A DNA stretch of 35,069 bases from Bacteriovorax sp. (GCA_014377485.1 JACMPM010000028.1:1-35069); one strand, 5' to 3'. Shown: positions 1 through 8,675, counted from the stretch's first letter. A program made the numbers and translations. Notes: generated by a model not told the origin, from the letters alone.

Positions 1-350
1 TTAATTTCTCAAGCTTCGCTACTACATCATCAGGAATTGGCGAGGATTTTTGAAGAGGATAATCAAAGTGAACCAAAAAAGATTTGGCCTTACAAATAAT
101 TTGATTTTCCTGAATCGCATCTTGCAATAAAACAAAAGATGAATTGCCAGTTTTTTCTACACTTGTTTTTATTAAAACTTATTTTTGATACTGGCGGTGG
201 GGCAGGTAATGGGCAATAATTAGATTTCAATTTTTAGGATCGAAACCAGGATTAAATATTTCAAAAATCGGACGACGAGCTTCTTCAAACCATTTCGAGT
301 AGCTGGCGTTATTGATTTTTTATGAAGGCGTCTGTGTCGTTGAAGCGAGG
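1..350 (-). pseudogene. Decayed acyl-CoA thioesterase (hotdog fold), 3' end outside window
   Basis: Read on the minus strand, three frames together spell a 4-hydroxybenzoyl-CoA thioesterase/YbgC-type hotdog protein. RFNDTDAF lies at about 347-324. INNASYSKWFEEARRP follows in another frame, then FNPGFDPKN and an in-frame TGA. After a further frame change come KTSVEKTGNSSFVLLQDA and AKSFLVHFDYP, which run off the left edge. The DTDAF...NNASY block corresponds to the family's usual D-x-x-G-H-V-N-N active-site region, but the GH is lost at the first frameshift. At least two frameshifts and one stop are visible, so no functional protein is expected. Family assignment rests on motif memory. The intact ancestor presumably hydrolysed a short acyl-CoA. 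Confidence 0.7.
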
Positions 351-469
351 AGTGCGTAGTTATTCGTTCATAACTGTTCTTCGGACCTTTTCTCGGATGC
401 TTTTTCTTCTTTCTTGCAAAGTCTTACAATGAATTTTTTCATAGGAAATTACACGTTTGCGATATTAAA

Positions 470-488
470 AGTCTCCTGGAACCTTTTA
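470..488 (-). repeat. 19-base repeat containing a Shine-Dalgarno-like core (copy A)
   Basis: Minus-strand TAAAAGGTTCCAGGAGACT, 18 of 19 identical to 21629-21647. It sits upstream, on the minus strand, of the decayed thioesterase. Confidence 0.45.
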
Positions 489-536
489 TGAAAAAACTAT
501 ACTCTTTTCGTCGGGAATTAGAATCCTAACACATAA

Positions 537-566
537 TTGACAGAGACGTTTTTATCAACTTAAATT
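537..566 (+). promoter_or_regulatory. Candidate sigma-70 promoter of the gliding operon
   Basis: A perfect TTGACA lies at 537-542. About 17-18 bases later there is a TTAAAT/TAAATT -10-like hexamer (560-566, 4 of 6 matches). It would start transcription near 573, giving a leader of about 105 bases before the ATG at 678. This is the only good -35 seen upstream of the operon. Assignment is by eye. Confidence 0.4.
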
Positions 567-597
567 TTAATTTGAATAATAGAAAGTAGTTTTTTTT

Positions 598-635
598 GAG
601 AGGAAAAAGTACCGCGAGGTACTGATTAAACTCTC
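598..635 (+). promoter_or_regulatory. Hairpin with GNRA-like loop in the gliding-operon leader
   Basis: AGTACC-GCGA-GGTACT (608-623) is a perfect 6-bp stem closed by a GCGA tetraloop, which is a GNRA-class loop. It is flanked by GAGAG (598-602) and CTCTC (631-635), which can pair as an outer stem with internal loops. The structure sits inside the predicted 5' leader, ahead of the unusually G-rich ribosome-binding site AAGGGGGG at about 662-669. It has no run of T, so it is not a terminator. Function is unknown; mRNA stabilisation or a protein- or ligand-binding leader are possibilities. Confidence 0.4.
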
Positions 636-677
636 TTTCAAAAATAATTAATCACCGTTCTTAAGGGGGGCGTTTCA

Positions 678-1388
678 ATGAGTCATATTGCAGATTTTTT
701 TCATCGTGGTGGATTTTTCATGTGGCCGATTTTGGCATTTGGAATTTTAATAGCGGGCTTTATTGTTGAACGTTACGTCGCTCTTTATATTAAACATAAA
801 GTAGCACCAGTTGATTTCCGCAATCATATTTTAGGATTTATTGCTAAGGGTGATTTTAAATCTGCACTTGCTTATATTGATATGAGTGCAAAAGAGACGA
901 GCATCGGGAAAATTACAACTGTTGCTTGTAAGTTAAGAAGTGTTGGCGCTGGAGACGAAGCTCTTCAAGCCAGAATGGATGAACAATTATCAAAAGAAAT
1001 TTCCTCATACGACAAACGCACAGGATTCCTGTCGATGTTTGGTAACGTTTCAACTCTATTTGGATTACTAGGAACGGTTACAGGGATGATTTCATCATTT
1101 GCCGGCGCCGGTGCTGCAACTCCGGTGGAGAGAGCGGTTCTTCTTTCTAACGGTATTTCTGAAGCTCTGAACGCTACTGCCTTCGGATTACTTTGCGCGA
1201 TTCCAGCTCTTGTTGCTTATGCCATTTATCAAAATAGAACAGAACATATTGTGAATGGTTTAACTGAAGAAGCTTCAGGAATTTATCACGACTTTTTATT
1301 CTATACAGAAAATCATAAGAATGAAGAAATTGACGGATCAGTTTTAGGATTTGGAAAAGAAACAGTAGCTAACGTAAAGAGAAACTAA
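678..1388 (+). CDS. MotA/TolQ/ExbB-family proton channel protein (AglR-like)
   Basis: Inner-membrane subunit of a proton-driven energy-transducing complex. The 236 residues give a first membrane helix at about 15-35, a cytoplasmic loop, and two C-terminal helices. The family hallmark GLLGTVTGM occurs in the second helix (about 128-136), and the third helix is NATAFGLLCAIPALVAY. Length and topology match TolQ/ExbB/AglR. It is followed, with a 1-base TAATG overlap, by two TolR/ExbD genes, the same TolQ-TolR-TolR composition as AglR-AglQ-AglS, the gliding motor of Myxococcus. The remaining operon genes (TPR, PglI-type, barrel, VWA lipoprotein) support Agl over Tol or Exb: there is no TolA, TolB, Pal or TonB nearby. 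The ribosome-binding site is an unusually G-rich AAGGGGGG. First gene of the operon. Confidence 0.9.
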   Translation: MSHIADFFHRGGFFMWPILAFGILIAGFIVERYVALYIKHKVAPVDFRNHILGFIAKGDFKSALAYIDMSAKETSIGKITTVACKLRSVGAGDEALQARMDEQLSKEISSYDKRTGFLSMFGNVSTLFGLLGTVTGMISSFAGAGAATPVERAVLLSNGISEALNATAFGLLCAIPALVAYAIYQNRTEHIVNGLTEEASGIYHDFLFYTENHKNEEIDGSVLGFGKETVANVKRN

Positions 1389-1876
1389 TGAGCAGAAGAG
1401 GCGGTCACGGTTCGAAAAAAGAGCTGGAATTTGAACTTAATTTAACTTCATTTATTGATTTACTTTCTACCTGTACGTGCTTTTTGTTGATCTCTGCTGT
1501 TTGGGTTCAAATCGGAACAGTGGAAATTAAGCAAAGTCATGGAACAGAAGCAGCAGCAACTAAAAAAAATTCTTTTGACTTGGACCTGGTTTTCAAAAAT
1601 CCAGAAGAACTTCGTCTTAATTTAAAAAAAGATGGCAAGCAAGTTAAGTCGATTGAAGTGAAGTCAGATACAAACGCTGGCATGTTGATAAAGTTAAATG
1701 AAGCCATCGGTTCTCAAATTTATAGTAAAGACAGCAAAGCCAAAAAAATTGAAATAGCCGTAGCTACAGTCACTCCAAAAAGTACTGTAAATTACGGACA
1801 ACTTATTTCAGCTCTTGATGTGCTTAGAAAAAATCAGATCGTCAATATTGGCGTGCTGACGGCTAGGGGGCAGTAA
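1388..1876 (+). CDS. ExbD/TolR-family protein, first copy (AglQ/AglS-like)
   Basis: Single-pass inner-membrane motor subunit of 162 residues. A short basic cytoplasmic start is followed by a membrane helix at about 20-42 (NLTSFIDLLSTCTCFLLISA). Asp24 sits in that helix at the place of the proton-carrying Asp of ExbD/TolR. The periplasmic part (about 45-162) has the usual ExbD ending, with a helix (YGQLISALDVLRKNQIVNIG) resembling the family's 'v..vmd.l+.aGi..igl' tail. The start codon overlaps the previous stop (TAATG), implying translational coupling. It differs clearly from the next gene, so the two are not a recent duplication. In Myxococcus both AglQ and AglS are needed for gliding; whether this copy is Q or S cannot be decided by eye. 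Confidence 0.88.
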   Translation: MSRRGGHGSKKELEFELNLTSFIDLLSTCTCFLLISAVWVQIGTVEIKQSHGTEAAATKKNSFDLDLVFKNPEELRLNLKKDGKQVKSIEVKSDTNAGMLIKLNEAIGSQIYSKDSKAKKIEIAVATVTPKSTVNYGQLISALDVLRKNQIVNIGVLTARGQ

Positions 1877-2388
1877 TGAGACTCAATCAAAGTATGGTTG
1901 CGGCCAATCCTTTTGAAAAACACTTAATCAATAGAAGAAGAAAAAAAAATAAGGGATTCAGATCATCTGGATTTACCCTCATGTTGACTTCGATGGTTGA
2001 TATGTTCTCCATGCTCGTCATTTTCTTATTGCAAACATTTTCAAATACTCCAGAAATTTCGATCGTGAGAGGAATGGAGTTACCAAGATCTATTTCAGCA
2101 AGTGTCGTCAGAGAAGCTCCGGTTTTAGCGATCTCTAAAGATGGAAATCTTTATCTTGATCAAAAACTTGTTGGTCGTACTGCAGACATTTCTAGAAAGC
2201 CAGACGAGTTGTTAAATAAACTTAACTTCATTAAAAAAGGCTGGGTCTCTTCTCACACAACTGCTTTTTCAGGAGATATCAATCTTCAAGCAGACCGTGA
2301 AATTGAAAGCACGACTGTTTCAATGGTCATGGCGATTTTAACTTCATCACAATTTCAATCGATTCAATTGGCGGTTATTGGAAAATGA
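1876..2388 (+). CDS. ExbD/TolR-family protein, second copy (AglS/AglQ-like)
   Basis: Second TolR/ExbD-like motor subunit, 170 residues. The cytoplasmic start is very basic (RRRKKNK at about 20-26). The membrane helix is FTLMLTSMVDMFSMLVIFLL, with Asp42 in the position of the conserved proton-pathway Asp. The periplasmic domain includes the pattern 'ELPRSISASV...PVLAISKDGNLYLD', the typical ExbD 'vdLP.a......i.v.i..dG.iyl.' strand pattern. TAATG overlap with the gene before, ATGA overlap with the TPR gene after. It probably forms a heteromeric motor with the two genes upstream. Confidence 0.88.
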   Translation: MRLNQSMVAANPFEKHLINRRRKKNKGFRSSGFTLMLTSMVDMFSMLVIFLLQTFSNTPEISIVRGMELPRSISASVVREAPVLAISKDGNLYLDQKLVGRTADISRKPDELLNKLNFIKKGWVSSHTTAFSGDINLQADREIESTTVSMVMAILTSSQFQSIQLAVIGK

Positions 2389-5180
2389 ACATAAAGGCAT
2401 TAACTCTTACATTTTTGTTAATTCTCTCTACCCAGGCCAGCGCCAACGATTCCCAATACCTGATAAAGGAAATGGAAGCTCTGAGAGACTCGCTGGAAAT
2501 ACAAGATCCTGCCAGAGTTGACCTGACTCTGCGCTTAGCCGATCTTTATTTCGACGTTTCTATTCAAGAAGGACTTGGCTCAGACCTAGAAGTGCAAAAA
2601 AAGAATCGCCTTAAAGCTCTCGATTTATACAAAAGTTCTCTACTGGGATCTGATCACCTAAAAAAAGCGACTGGCTTAAATAAAATAAAAATTCAGTTTC
2701 AAATGGGCCGACTTCTCTCTCGTTTAAACGAAGGGAAAATGGCGGAGCCTTATTACCTTGAAATTTTAGCAGACAGTGAAGCTCCTAAAAAAATGATGGA
2801 GCAATCGGCATTAGCTTTAGCTGAATTTTATGAAGAAGAAACTAAGTTTGATAACGCTAGAAAATATTACGATAAAGCGATTGCCAATTGTGCTGATAGA
2901 AATTCCTGCAATTATGCTAACTACCGGTTAGCTTGGCTTTATTATAAAGACACAAAATTAGATGCAGCAATTGCGGCCATGGAGAAATCTCTTTGGACTG
3001 ACGTTGGAGTTATTCGCGAGAATTCTCTGACTGACCTTATTCTTTTTATTTCTAATAAAGAGACTGATGGCCAAAAAGAACTTGTGATGATTAAAAAAAT
3101 TGCGATCACCGGGAAAAGACCGGAATTGACTCGTTTGTTAGTAGAAGCTTTTTACGTTGCCGGTAACCGTTTTGCTGGTTCTAACTTATTAGCTGATCTC
3201 AATAAGAGTGACCCCAATCTTTATTACGAAGTAAGACTTCTGGAGGAATTTTATGGATTCCGTAAATGGGATAAAGTTGAAAACTACCTGAGCATCGTCG
3301 AAAAAAGAAAGCCGTCTGATATTCCACTAAAAGCGGAAGAGGCTAAAGAAATAGTAACCATTCTTCGAAGGTTTATTGTTCAGGTCGATGCTGAAATGCA
3401 AGTGGTGCCTGAATTAAAAGTTTTTTTAAAACGCTCAATTGATACTTACCTTAATCTCTATCCCAATGATGAGTTAAGAAAAAAAATGCAAGCTGGCTGG
3501 TTGGCAGTTGAAGACGATAAAATAAAAAAACTATCTAAACTCAATACCTGGATCAAAGAAGATATCTCTTTTAAAGTGGCTCCGGCTGAACTGAGAAAAT
3601 TAAGACAGACAAGGCTTGCTCTGGCTCAAGAACACAAGATCTCGGCATTGGTAATTGAAGACTCCCTGGCCATTGCTGAAATCCTGAAAGGAAGTCGTGA
3701 TGCAGATGAATTTCTCTACGTTGCAGCAAGAGAGCAATACGCTCAGAAAAAATATGAGCTAGCATTGTCGAACTTCCAGGTCGTTGTGACCAATGCAAAA
3801 TCTAGATCTGAAATTGTTAATTGGACTATTCTTTCTCAAAATTTAATTTTGGATATTTATAATACTCAAAAAAATTATGATGGAATCATCTCTCAAGCAG
3901 GTCTCTGGAAGGGGATGGTTGGGGAAAATGCAACGGCCGAAATTAAAAAAGAAAGTAAGTCGATTGAGCAAATTCTCGTTCAAGCTCAATTTGAAAAAGC
4001 CTTTTTAATGAAAGAGTCCATTGTGGCGATGGAGTATTTTTATAATTTCTGTCTCGCTGATCAGTATGTAGAAAAATCTTGTCCCAATGCTAAAGTCTTA
4101 ACTCTTAAATTCAAGGAACAGGACAAATTAGTTAAGATCCTTGAAAAAATGAAAGATGAAAATGGATTAGTCGTAGAGTATGAACTGATGGGGCGTTATG
4201 CAGATGCTGCTCGCTTGCGTGAAAAACTTGAACTTAAAACTAAACCAAGCATTGAATCCTTCTTAAAAGTGGCTTTTCTTTTTGAACTTGATCAACAAAA
4301 TAGTGAACGTGACCGAATTCTAAACTTAATGGTTGAATCGAGTAAACGTGAAAAGAATTTGCCATCTGAATTAGAAAAAAATGTTTTTGCTGCACTAGAC
4401 GTTGCTGGACTTCTTGATGAACGGGCCTTGGCAATGCCTTGGTCGATTAGCATGAAGTTAAAAATGGCAAGCCGTCTGCAAATTCAAAAGCCTTCGGTAG
4501 AGGCGCAAAAAATTCTTTTGAGTAGTAATACTGAGGGAGGTGGTCCCGCTTGGTCAAAAGCCGTTCTTAGTGTCTTGGAAGCTGAATATATTAAGACCAA
4601 TAGAATTAAATTCTACGGCTCTCGCAGTAAAATTTTATTTAAACAAAGAACAGCATCAATCGATAAGTTTGCAGCAGTCGCAAAACCAATGCTTGATGGT
4701 GCCGATCTTGAAACCAGAACTTATATTCTTCATATGCTGAAGATGACTTATAAAAATATGGCCAACGAAATACTAAATACGCCAATCCCTGAAGGATTAG
4801 ATGAAAAAACGCTAGCTTCAGTGACTGGACAAATTTCTACTATGGCGGATCCGTTTGACCGGGTTAATGAAGATTACGATAAACTTTTAACTGAGCAATT
4901 GGCGGCCATGACTGATGTGCCCCTAAAAGAGAACGTAACAAAAAATCTTGCAGGCACTGTTGTTAATTATGCCAGCTTCATTAAGTTAAATCTTGCTGAT
5001 CATAAAACTCTAGCGGCAATCGATTATAATACTGCCAATCAAATGAGAAAAAAATTACTAACTGATCCTGAAGATAAGGTTACGTTAGTTGGATTAAAAG
5101 ATTTTTATACAAAAAATGAAAATGCTCGTTTAGCTGCTTATTATGCAGGACGGGTTGATAATTTAAAACAGGTAGAATGA
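2385..5180 (+). CDS. Large exported TPR-repeat protein (GltD/AgmU-like)
   Basis: Periplasmic helical-repeat protein of 931 residues with a signal peptide of about 20 residues (LTLTFLLILSTQASA, cleavage before NDS). Helical-hairpin repeats of TPR type are seen at about 40-210, for example 'AEPYYLEILADSEAPKKMMEQ', 'FDNARKYYDKAIANCADRNS' and 'ANYRLAWLYYKDTKLDAAIA'. A further block near 450-500 contains 'EQYAQKKYELALSNFQVVV'. No enzyme motif is seen. In M. xanthus the large periplasmic TPR protein GltD (AgmU) is a core Glt component that links the motor to the outer-membrane parts. Position directly after the three motor genes and before the PglI-type gene supports an equivalent role; orthology itself is an inference. 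ATGA overlaps on both sides. Confidence 0.75.
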   Translation: MNIKALTLTFLLILSTQASANDSQYLIKEMEALRDSLEIQDPARVDLTLRLADLYFDVSIQEGLGSDLEVQKKNRLKALDLYKSSLLGSDHLKKATGLNKIKIQFQMGRLLSRLNEGKMAEPYYLEILADSEAPKKMMEQSALALAEFYEEETKFDNARKYYDKAIANCADRNSCNYANYRLAWLYYKDTKLDAAIAAMEKSLWTDVGVIRENSLTDLILFISNKETDGQKELVMIKKIAITGKRPELTRLLVEAFYVAGNRFAGSNLLADLNKSDPNLYYEVRLLEEFYGFRKWDKVENYLSIVEKRKPSDIPLKAEEAKEIVTILRRFIVQVDAEMQVVPELKVFLKRSIDTYLNLYPNDELRKKMQAGWLAVEDDKIKKLSKLNTWIKEDISFKVAPAELRKLRQTRLALAQEHKISALVIEDSLAIAEILKGSRDADEFLYVAAREQYAQKKYELALSNFQVVVTNAKSRSEIVNWTILSQNLILDIYNTQKNYDGIISQAGLWKGMVGENATAEIKKESKSIEQILVQAQFEKAFLMKESIVAMEYFYNFCLADQYVEKSCPNAKVLTLKFKEQDKLVKILEKMKDENGLVVEYELMGRYADAARLREKLELKTKPSIESFLKVAFLFELDQQNSERDRILNLMVESSKREKNLPSELEKNVFAALDVAGLLDERALAMPWSISMKLKMASRLQIQKPSVEAQKILLSSNTEGGGPAWSKAVLSVLEAEYIKTNRIKFYGSRSKILFKQRTASIDKFAAVAKPMLDGADLETRTYILHMLKMTYKNMANEILNTPIPEGLDEKTLASVTGQISTMADPFDRVNEDYDKLLTEQLAAMTDVPLKENVTKNLAGTVVNYASFIKLNLADHKTLAAIDYNTANQMRKKLLTDPEDKVTLVGLKDFYTKNENARLAAYYAGRVDNLKQVE

Positions 5181-5461
5181 GCATGAAGCACATGATTATC
5201 TTAGGGGCTTTCTTGTTGTCGTCATTGGCGTTTGCCGAAGAAATAAAAGACGAAACTAAAGAAGTCACTAAAGCGGCAAAAGTAAAATACAAAGAGGCCG
5301 GTCGAATTGATTTTGAATCCCTTTTAATTGAAGGTGAGAGAAAGAAACCAGAATTTTCGGTTGTTACTGGAAATATTGGTGAGAAAGATAACGGACTAAT
5401 GATTTATAGAACAGATTTTGGCGACATGATGGCCAATGACTTTGGCGAGGTAATCGAATGA
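5177..5461 (+). CDS. Small exported protein of the gliding operon (possible GltF counterpart)
   Basis: A 94-residue protein with a clear signal peptide (MKHMIILGAFLLSSLAFA, cleavage before EEIKDE). The mature part is about 74 residues, charged, with two short motifs: 'AGRIDFESLLIEGERKKPEF' and 'TDFGDMMANDFGEVIE'. No cysteine and no further membrane helix. 'IDFE...IEGE..+P' is a pattern remembered from myxobacterial and Bdellovibrio gliding loci, but no family can be assigned with certainty. ATGA overlaps with both neighbours imply coupled translation. GltF of Myxococcus is also a small exported protein between TPR and PglI-type genes, hence the suggestion. The first ATG (5177) or the second (5183) could be used; the signal peptide is unaffected. 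Confidence 0.65.
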   Translation: MSMKHMIILGAFLLSSLAFAEEIKDETKEVTKAAKVKYKEAGRIDFESLLIEGERKKPEFSVVTGNIGEKDNGLMIYRTDFGDMMANDFGEVIE

Positions 5462-6660
5462 TTGCGATACAATCTGAAAATGGTGAGTTAGTTAAAGTTT
5501 TGAAAAATGTAATGGAAGGCGAATATGGATTCCATCGATCATTCGGTATAATCAGCAAAGAGCAGGCTGGAAAACGCATCGTTACACGAAAACGTCAGTA
5601 TTACGATTACACTCATGATGATTGGTTATGCTCTTTTAAAATCCAAAAAGCTGATAAATTATTAAATATTTCTGCCTTATCTGATTGTGAAGCTATAGCT
5701 TCTGGTGCCGGCTGGAATTTAAAAACTCCCATAGGTGTTTTTAATATTTCGGAAGCACTTGGTGCTCAAATTTCCCCATTGCTTCAAGAAGGAAACACTG
5801 CTGGAAATAAATGGCTGAGTTATATTATTCCACTGACCATTATTTTATTTCTTATTTTTCCAATCATGTACTACACCCAAAAAAAACCAGTAACACTTGC
5901 AGTGGTTGAAGAAATTCTTGAACCCATAACTGTAAAAATAGAGAAAGTTGTTCACACAGTTAAAATAGAACAAACCTTTAATCCTAATCTGACTCCAACT
6001 CTCACTGGAAAAGCAGCCGTTTCAAGAAGAGCTGTTCAAAGAGACCTAGGATTTTTAGGAATGGTTGGTTCTAAAGAAATTACCAACGCAATTGGTGGAG
6101 TTCCTCAACACTTAAAAGTGGCCACTGCCGGCGCAGGCCCTGGTGGAACTGGCGGATCTGGTGGTGAAGTTTTAACTGGATTAGGAAAAGGATTAAGAAG
6201 AACAACTGTTGGTAACACTGGAGTTCAAGGTCTCGGCGGAATCGGAACAAAAGGTGGAGCTGGAGGCGGTCTCGGTGGTTACGGAAATACTTTAGTAGCG
6301 TCAGGCGAAGGAAAGGGAATTTCGGCCATTGCCGTTTCAAATAATGACATGGTTTTAGAAGGTGGTCTTAGTCGTTATGTTATTAATGCGACCATTGCAA
6401 AATACTTAAGTCAGGTTCGTCGTTGTTATGAAGCTGAACTTAAAAATCATCCGGAACTTCAGGGCTTGGTTGAAATGAGTTTTGAAATTAATCCAACTGG
6501 AAGATTAAATTTTTCTAAGGTTAACAAATCGACTCTAAGCAGTCCTCCAGTTGAATCATGCATTAGCGCAAAAATGATGGATTGGCAGTTTCCGCAACCA
6601 AAAGGTGGAGTCAACGTCAGTGTTAAATATCCATTTATGTTACGACCGGTAGGTGTTTAA
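5458..6660 (+). CDS. Trans-envelope gliding protein with AgmX/PglI C-terminal domain (GltG/GltJ-like)
   Basis: A 400-residue bitopic inner-membrane protein. Residues 1-117 form a cytoplasmic domain without a signal peptide. A single membrane helix lies at about 119-139 (WLSYIIPLTIILFLIFPIMY). A periplasmic stalk follows, with a Gly-rich stretch at about 224-290. The C-terminal domain (about 305-397) matches the TonB-like AgmX/PglI tail: 'AKYLSQVRRCYEAELKNHPE', 'GLVEMSFEINPTGRL', then a second Cys and W-x-F-P-x-P. Cys323 and Cys368 are the conserved pair and may form a disulfide. In Myxococcus GltG (PglI) and GltJ (AgmX) share this plan and connect cytoplasm, motor and outer membrane during gliding. 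No GYF or zinc-ribbon motif of AgmX is visible at the N-terminus, so GltG is the closer match. Confidence 0.88.
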   Translation: MIAIQSENGELVKVLKNVMEGEYGFHRSFGIISKEQAGKRIVTRKRQYYDYTHDDWLCSFKIQKADKLLNISALSDCEAIASGAGWNLKTPIGVFNISEALGAQISPLLQEGNTAGNKWLSYIIPLTIILFLIFPIMYYTQKKPVTLAVVEEILEPITVKIEKVVHTVKIEQTFNPNLTPTLTGKAAVSRRAVQRDLGFLGMVGSKEITNAIGGVPQHLKVATAGAGPGGTGGSGGEVLTGLGKGLRRTTVGNTGVQGLGGIGTKGGAGGGLGGYGNTLVASGEGKGISAIAVSNNDMVLEGGLSRYVINATIAKYLSQVRRCYEAELKNHPELQGLVEMSFEINPTGRLNFSKVNKSTLSSPPVESCISAKMMDWQFPQPKGGVNVSVKYPFMLRPVGV

Positions 6661-8675
6661 TGAAAAAGAATTTATTATTACTTCTTCTAGCGACAAGTTT
6701 ATTTTCTTGTAAGCAAAATCCTTATCCTGCAGTAGGAAATTTGAATGTCGAGCAAAGACAAGAACAGCGTAAGGTTGAACCACCACTCGCTATTTCGGTT
6801 GATGATTTGATCGACTATCAAGAAGGCCGCTACCGCGAATACCCGATTCGAGTTTCAGTTAAAGATCCGGGCACACCTATCGTGAGTATTGATAATCTTC
6901 CAGCAGGGGCTGAGTTCGATGCGAAAACTTTTATCTTAAAATGGCGACCTAGTTTTTTTGATGGAAATGATCCAGTTGATCCAACCATCAAAAGCCGAAT
7001 CTATCCTATAACTATTTGGCTCAGAAACAGCGCAGACCCAATAAGAGCTTTAAGAAGAACGATCAATCTTGTTGTGAACGATTCACCTCAGGGGATTGAT
7101 GTTGTTCCAAATAGAGTTACATCAGTTGATGAAGGACAGAAGTTTAGTAATACTTTCACTATCGCGAATGCTGATTTTCCTAAAGGACCTTATCGTATAA
7201 TCACTACGGGCATGCCTCCCAATACTGACCTGATAAAGGTGGATGAGAATACTTATAAATTAGAATTCACACCGGACTATTATCATGTGAATCGTCGCAC
7301 TGAAGGTTCTAGTAAAGTTTATAAAGGTAAAATTATTGTTGCAAATCCTGCCAACCAAATGGTGACTAAGGATTTAGACATTACTGTTAATGATAAAAGA
7401 CTCGAAGCTAAACTAGTGACTCCTCCTAACTTAACTCAAGGCTTAGACGTGAGCTTTCAGGTAGTGGGTTATGATTTAAATAAAGAGATGGCACCCGTAG
7501 TGACCATGTCTTCTGCAAAACCTGCGTTTGGAAAGTTTGTATTTTCAGAAATTAAAAATGAAGAAAGCAACTCGACAGTACTCAATATTTCATGGACTGA
7601 TATTCCACCTGTTCATAACGGTGAAGAGTTTACGTTAACTTTTAAATCTTGCGTTTTAGGCAACTGGAGTTCAATCGATAACTGCAAGGAATCAAAAACT
7701 ATTGTGAAAATTTTAGTTCATGATAGAAAATCTCCAACTATCGCTCGCACTGACTGGCCAGCGGGAGAAATGATTTATCTAAGTTTTGCTGAAACCGTAA
7801 CTAAAAAAATTGTAGTGAAAGATGCTGAAGATCCAACCTTAAAACCTAAGGTGGAAATTTTTCCTGAAGAAATTCGTAAATATGTTACCTGGAACGGAGA
7901 CAAACTTAGTATGAATTTTACTGAGCCAGGTGTTTTTCAATTTAATGTGAAAGCGACTTCGGATTATAGTGTTTCTTCTGCGGAGAGTTTTTTAATTGAA
8001 GTTTTTCCTAAAGACAGAAATAAAACACTATTCTTTGCGGATTCAACACGCGATCCGGAAGTTATTTTTTATAAAACGACTTTTAAGAATGTAGACATCA
8101 TGAATCCTGCGATTCAGGACATTAATGTTAGAAATCTCTCTGGAAGAGAAACGCTGGTTATTGGTACGAGCTCTTTAATGGACGTTGATGTTCAGCCAAT
8201 GATTTTAAAGGCCATTGATAAAATTAAAAATATCGTAGTGGCTTCTCCTTTGATAGATCAGCTTCCCGATAAATTTTTGGCGAAACTCAGAAATGACTAC
8301 GGCCTGATTACGATAGGTCGTTACAGTCAATTGCCTAACCTGCCTCCATTGGAGACAATGCAATTCGCTAAAACCAGTCAATTTGCGAATCCATTAAATC
8401 CGATTTTCTTAAAAAGAATTTCTTCATCTGAATCTCACGATCCAATGCTTTTTAACGGCGGACTTTATGAGCCCAATAAAATTTGCAAGGGGGTCCTGGG
8501 ACTTTCTCTTGATGGCACCAATCCTTACGTAATTGGAGTTGTTTGTAATCGTGAAAATGGGGGAAGAATTTCTCTCCTTGGGACTGAATGGGCCGATCTG
8601 AAAGTGGGCGCTGGCGACGAGCAAATTCCGGTTCAGTGGTTTAATACAATGATTAAAGATAAATTTTTCAGATAG
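6660..8675 (+). CDS. Large lipoprotein with Ig/cadherin-like domains in the gliding operon
   Basis: A 671-residue lipoprotein: signal peptide MKKNLLLLLLATSLFSC with Cys17 as the lipidation site. Two or more beta-rich cadherin/Ig-like repeats follow. One includes 'VSIDNLPAGAEFDAKTFILK' with W-x-P about 22 residues on; a later one includes 'GMPPNTDLIKVDENTYKLEF'. The 'LP.ga.fd..t..l.W.P' pattern is that of putative-Ig (He_PIG) modules. The C-terminal third (about 450-671) is mixed alpha/beta and resembles no family known to me. No enzyme motif. TAATG overlap with the PglI-type gene puts it in the same transcript. In Myxococcus, lipoproteins GltE and GltK sit in the outer-membrane platform; this could fill one of those roles. 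Confidence 0.75.
   Translation: MKKNLLLLLLATSLFSCKQNPYPAVGNLNVEQRQEQRKVEPPLAISVDDLIDYQEGRYREYPIRVSVKDPGTPIVSIDNLPAGAEFDAKTFILKWRPSFFDGNDPVDPTIKSRIYPITIWLRNSADPIRALRRTINLVVNDSPQGIDVVPNRVTSVDEGQKFSNTFTIANADFPKGPYRIITTGMPPNTDLIKVDENTYKLEFTPDYYHVNRRTEGSSKVYKGKIIVANPANQMVTKDLDITVNDKRLEAKLVTPPNLTQGLDVSFQVVGYDLNKEMAPVVTMSSAKPAFGKFVFSEIKNEESNSTVLNISWTDIPPVHNGEEFTLTFKSCVLGNWSSIDNCKESKTIVKILVHDRKSPTIARTDWPAGEMIYLSFAETVTKKIVVKDAEDPTLKPKVEIFPEEIRKYVTWNGDKLSMNFTEPGVFQFNVKATSDYSVSSAESFLIEVFPKDRNKTLFFADSTRDPEVIFYKTTFKNVDIMNPAIQDINVRNLSGRETLVIGTSSLMDVDVQPMILKAIDKIKNIVVASPLIDQLPDKFLAKLRNDYGLITIGRYSQLPNLPPLETMQFAKTSQFANPLNPIFLKRISSSESHDPMLFNGGLYEPNKICKGVLGLSLDGTNPYVIGVVCNRENGGRISLLGTEWADLKVGAGDEQIPVQWFNTMIKDKFFR

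Noticed and set aside
678-2388. Tol-Pal or ExbBD-TonB system
   Set aside because: Two TolR-like genes are present, but there is no TolA, TolB, Pal or TonB-dependent receptor. The AgmX/PglI tail protein and the rest of the operon point to Agl-Glt.
3571-4740. Open frames on both strands inside the large TPR gene
   Set aside because: They overlap a long, typical coding frame completely, lack ribosome-binding sites and have skewed composition; they are shadow frames.
6080-6340. 86-codon minus-strand frame opposite the Gly-rich stalk of the PglI-type gene
   Set aside because: It is the complement of Gly-rich codons and encodes a Leu/Phe/Arg-rich low-complexity string, not a plausible protein.
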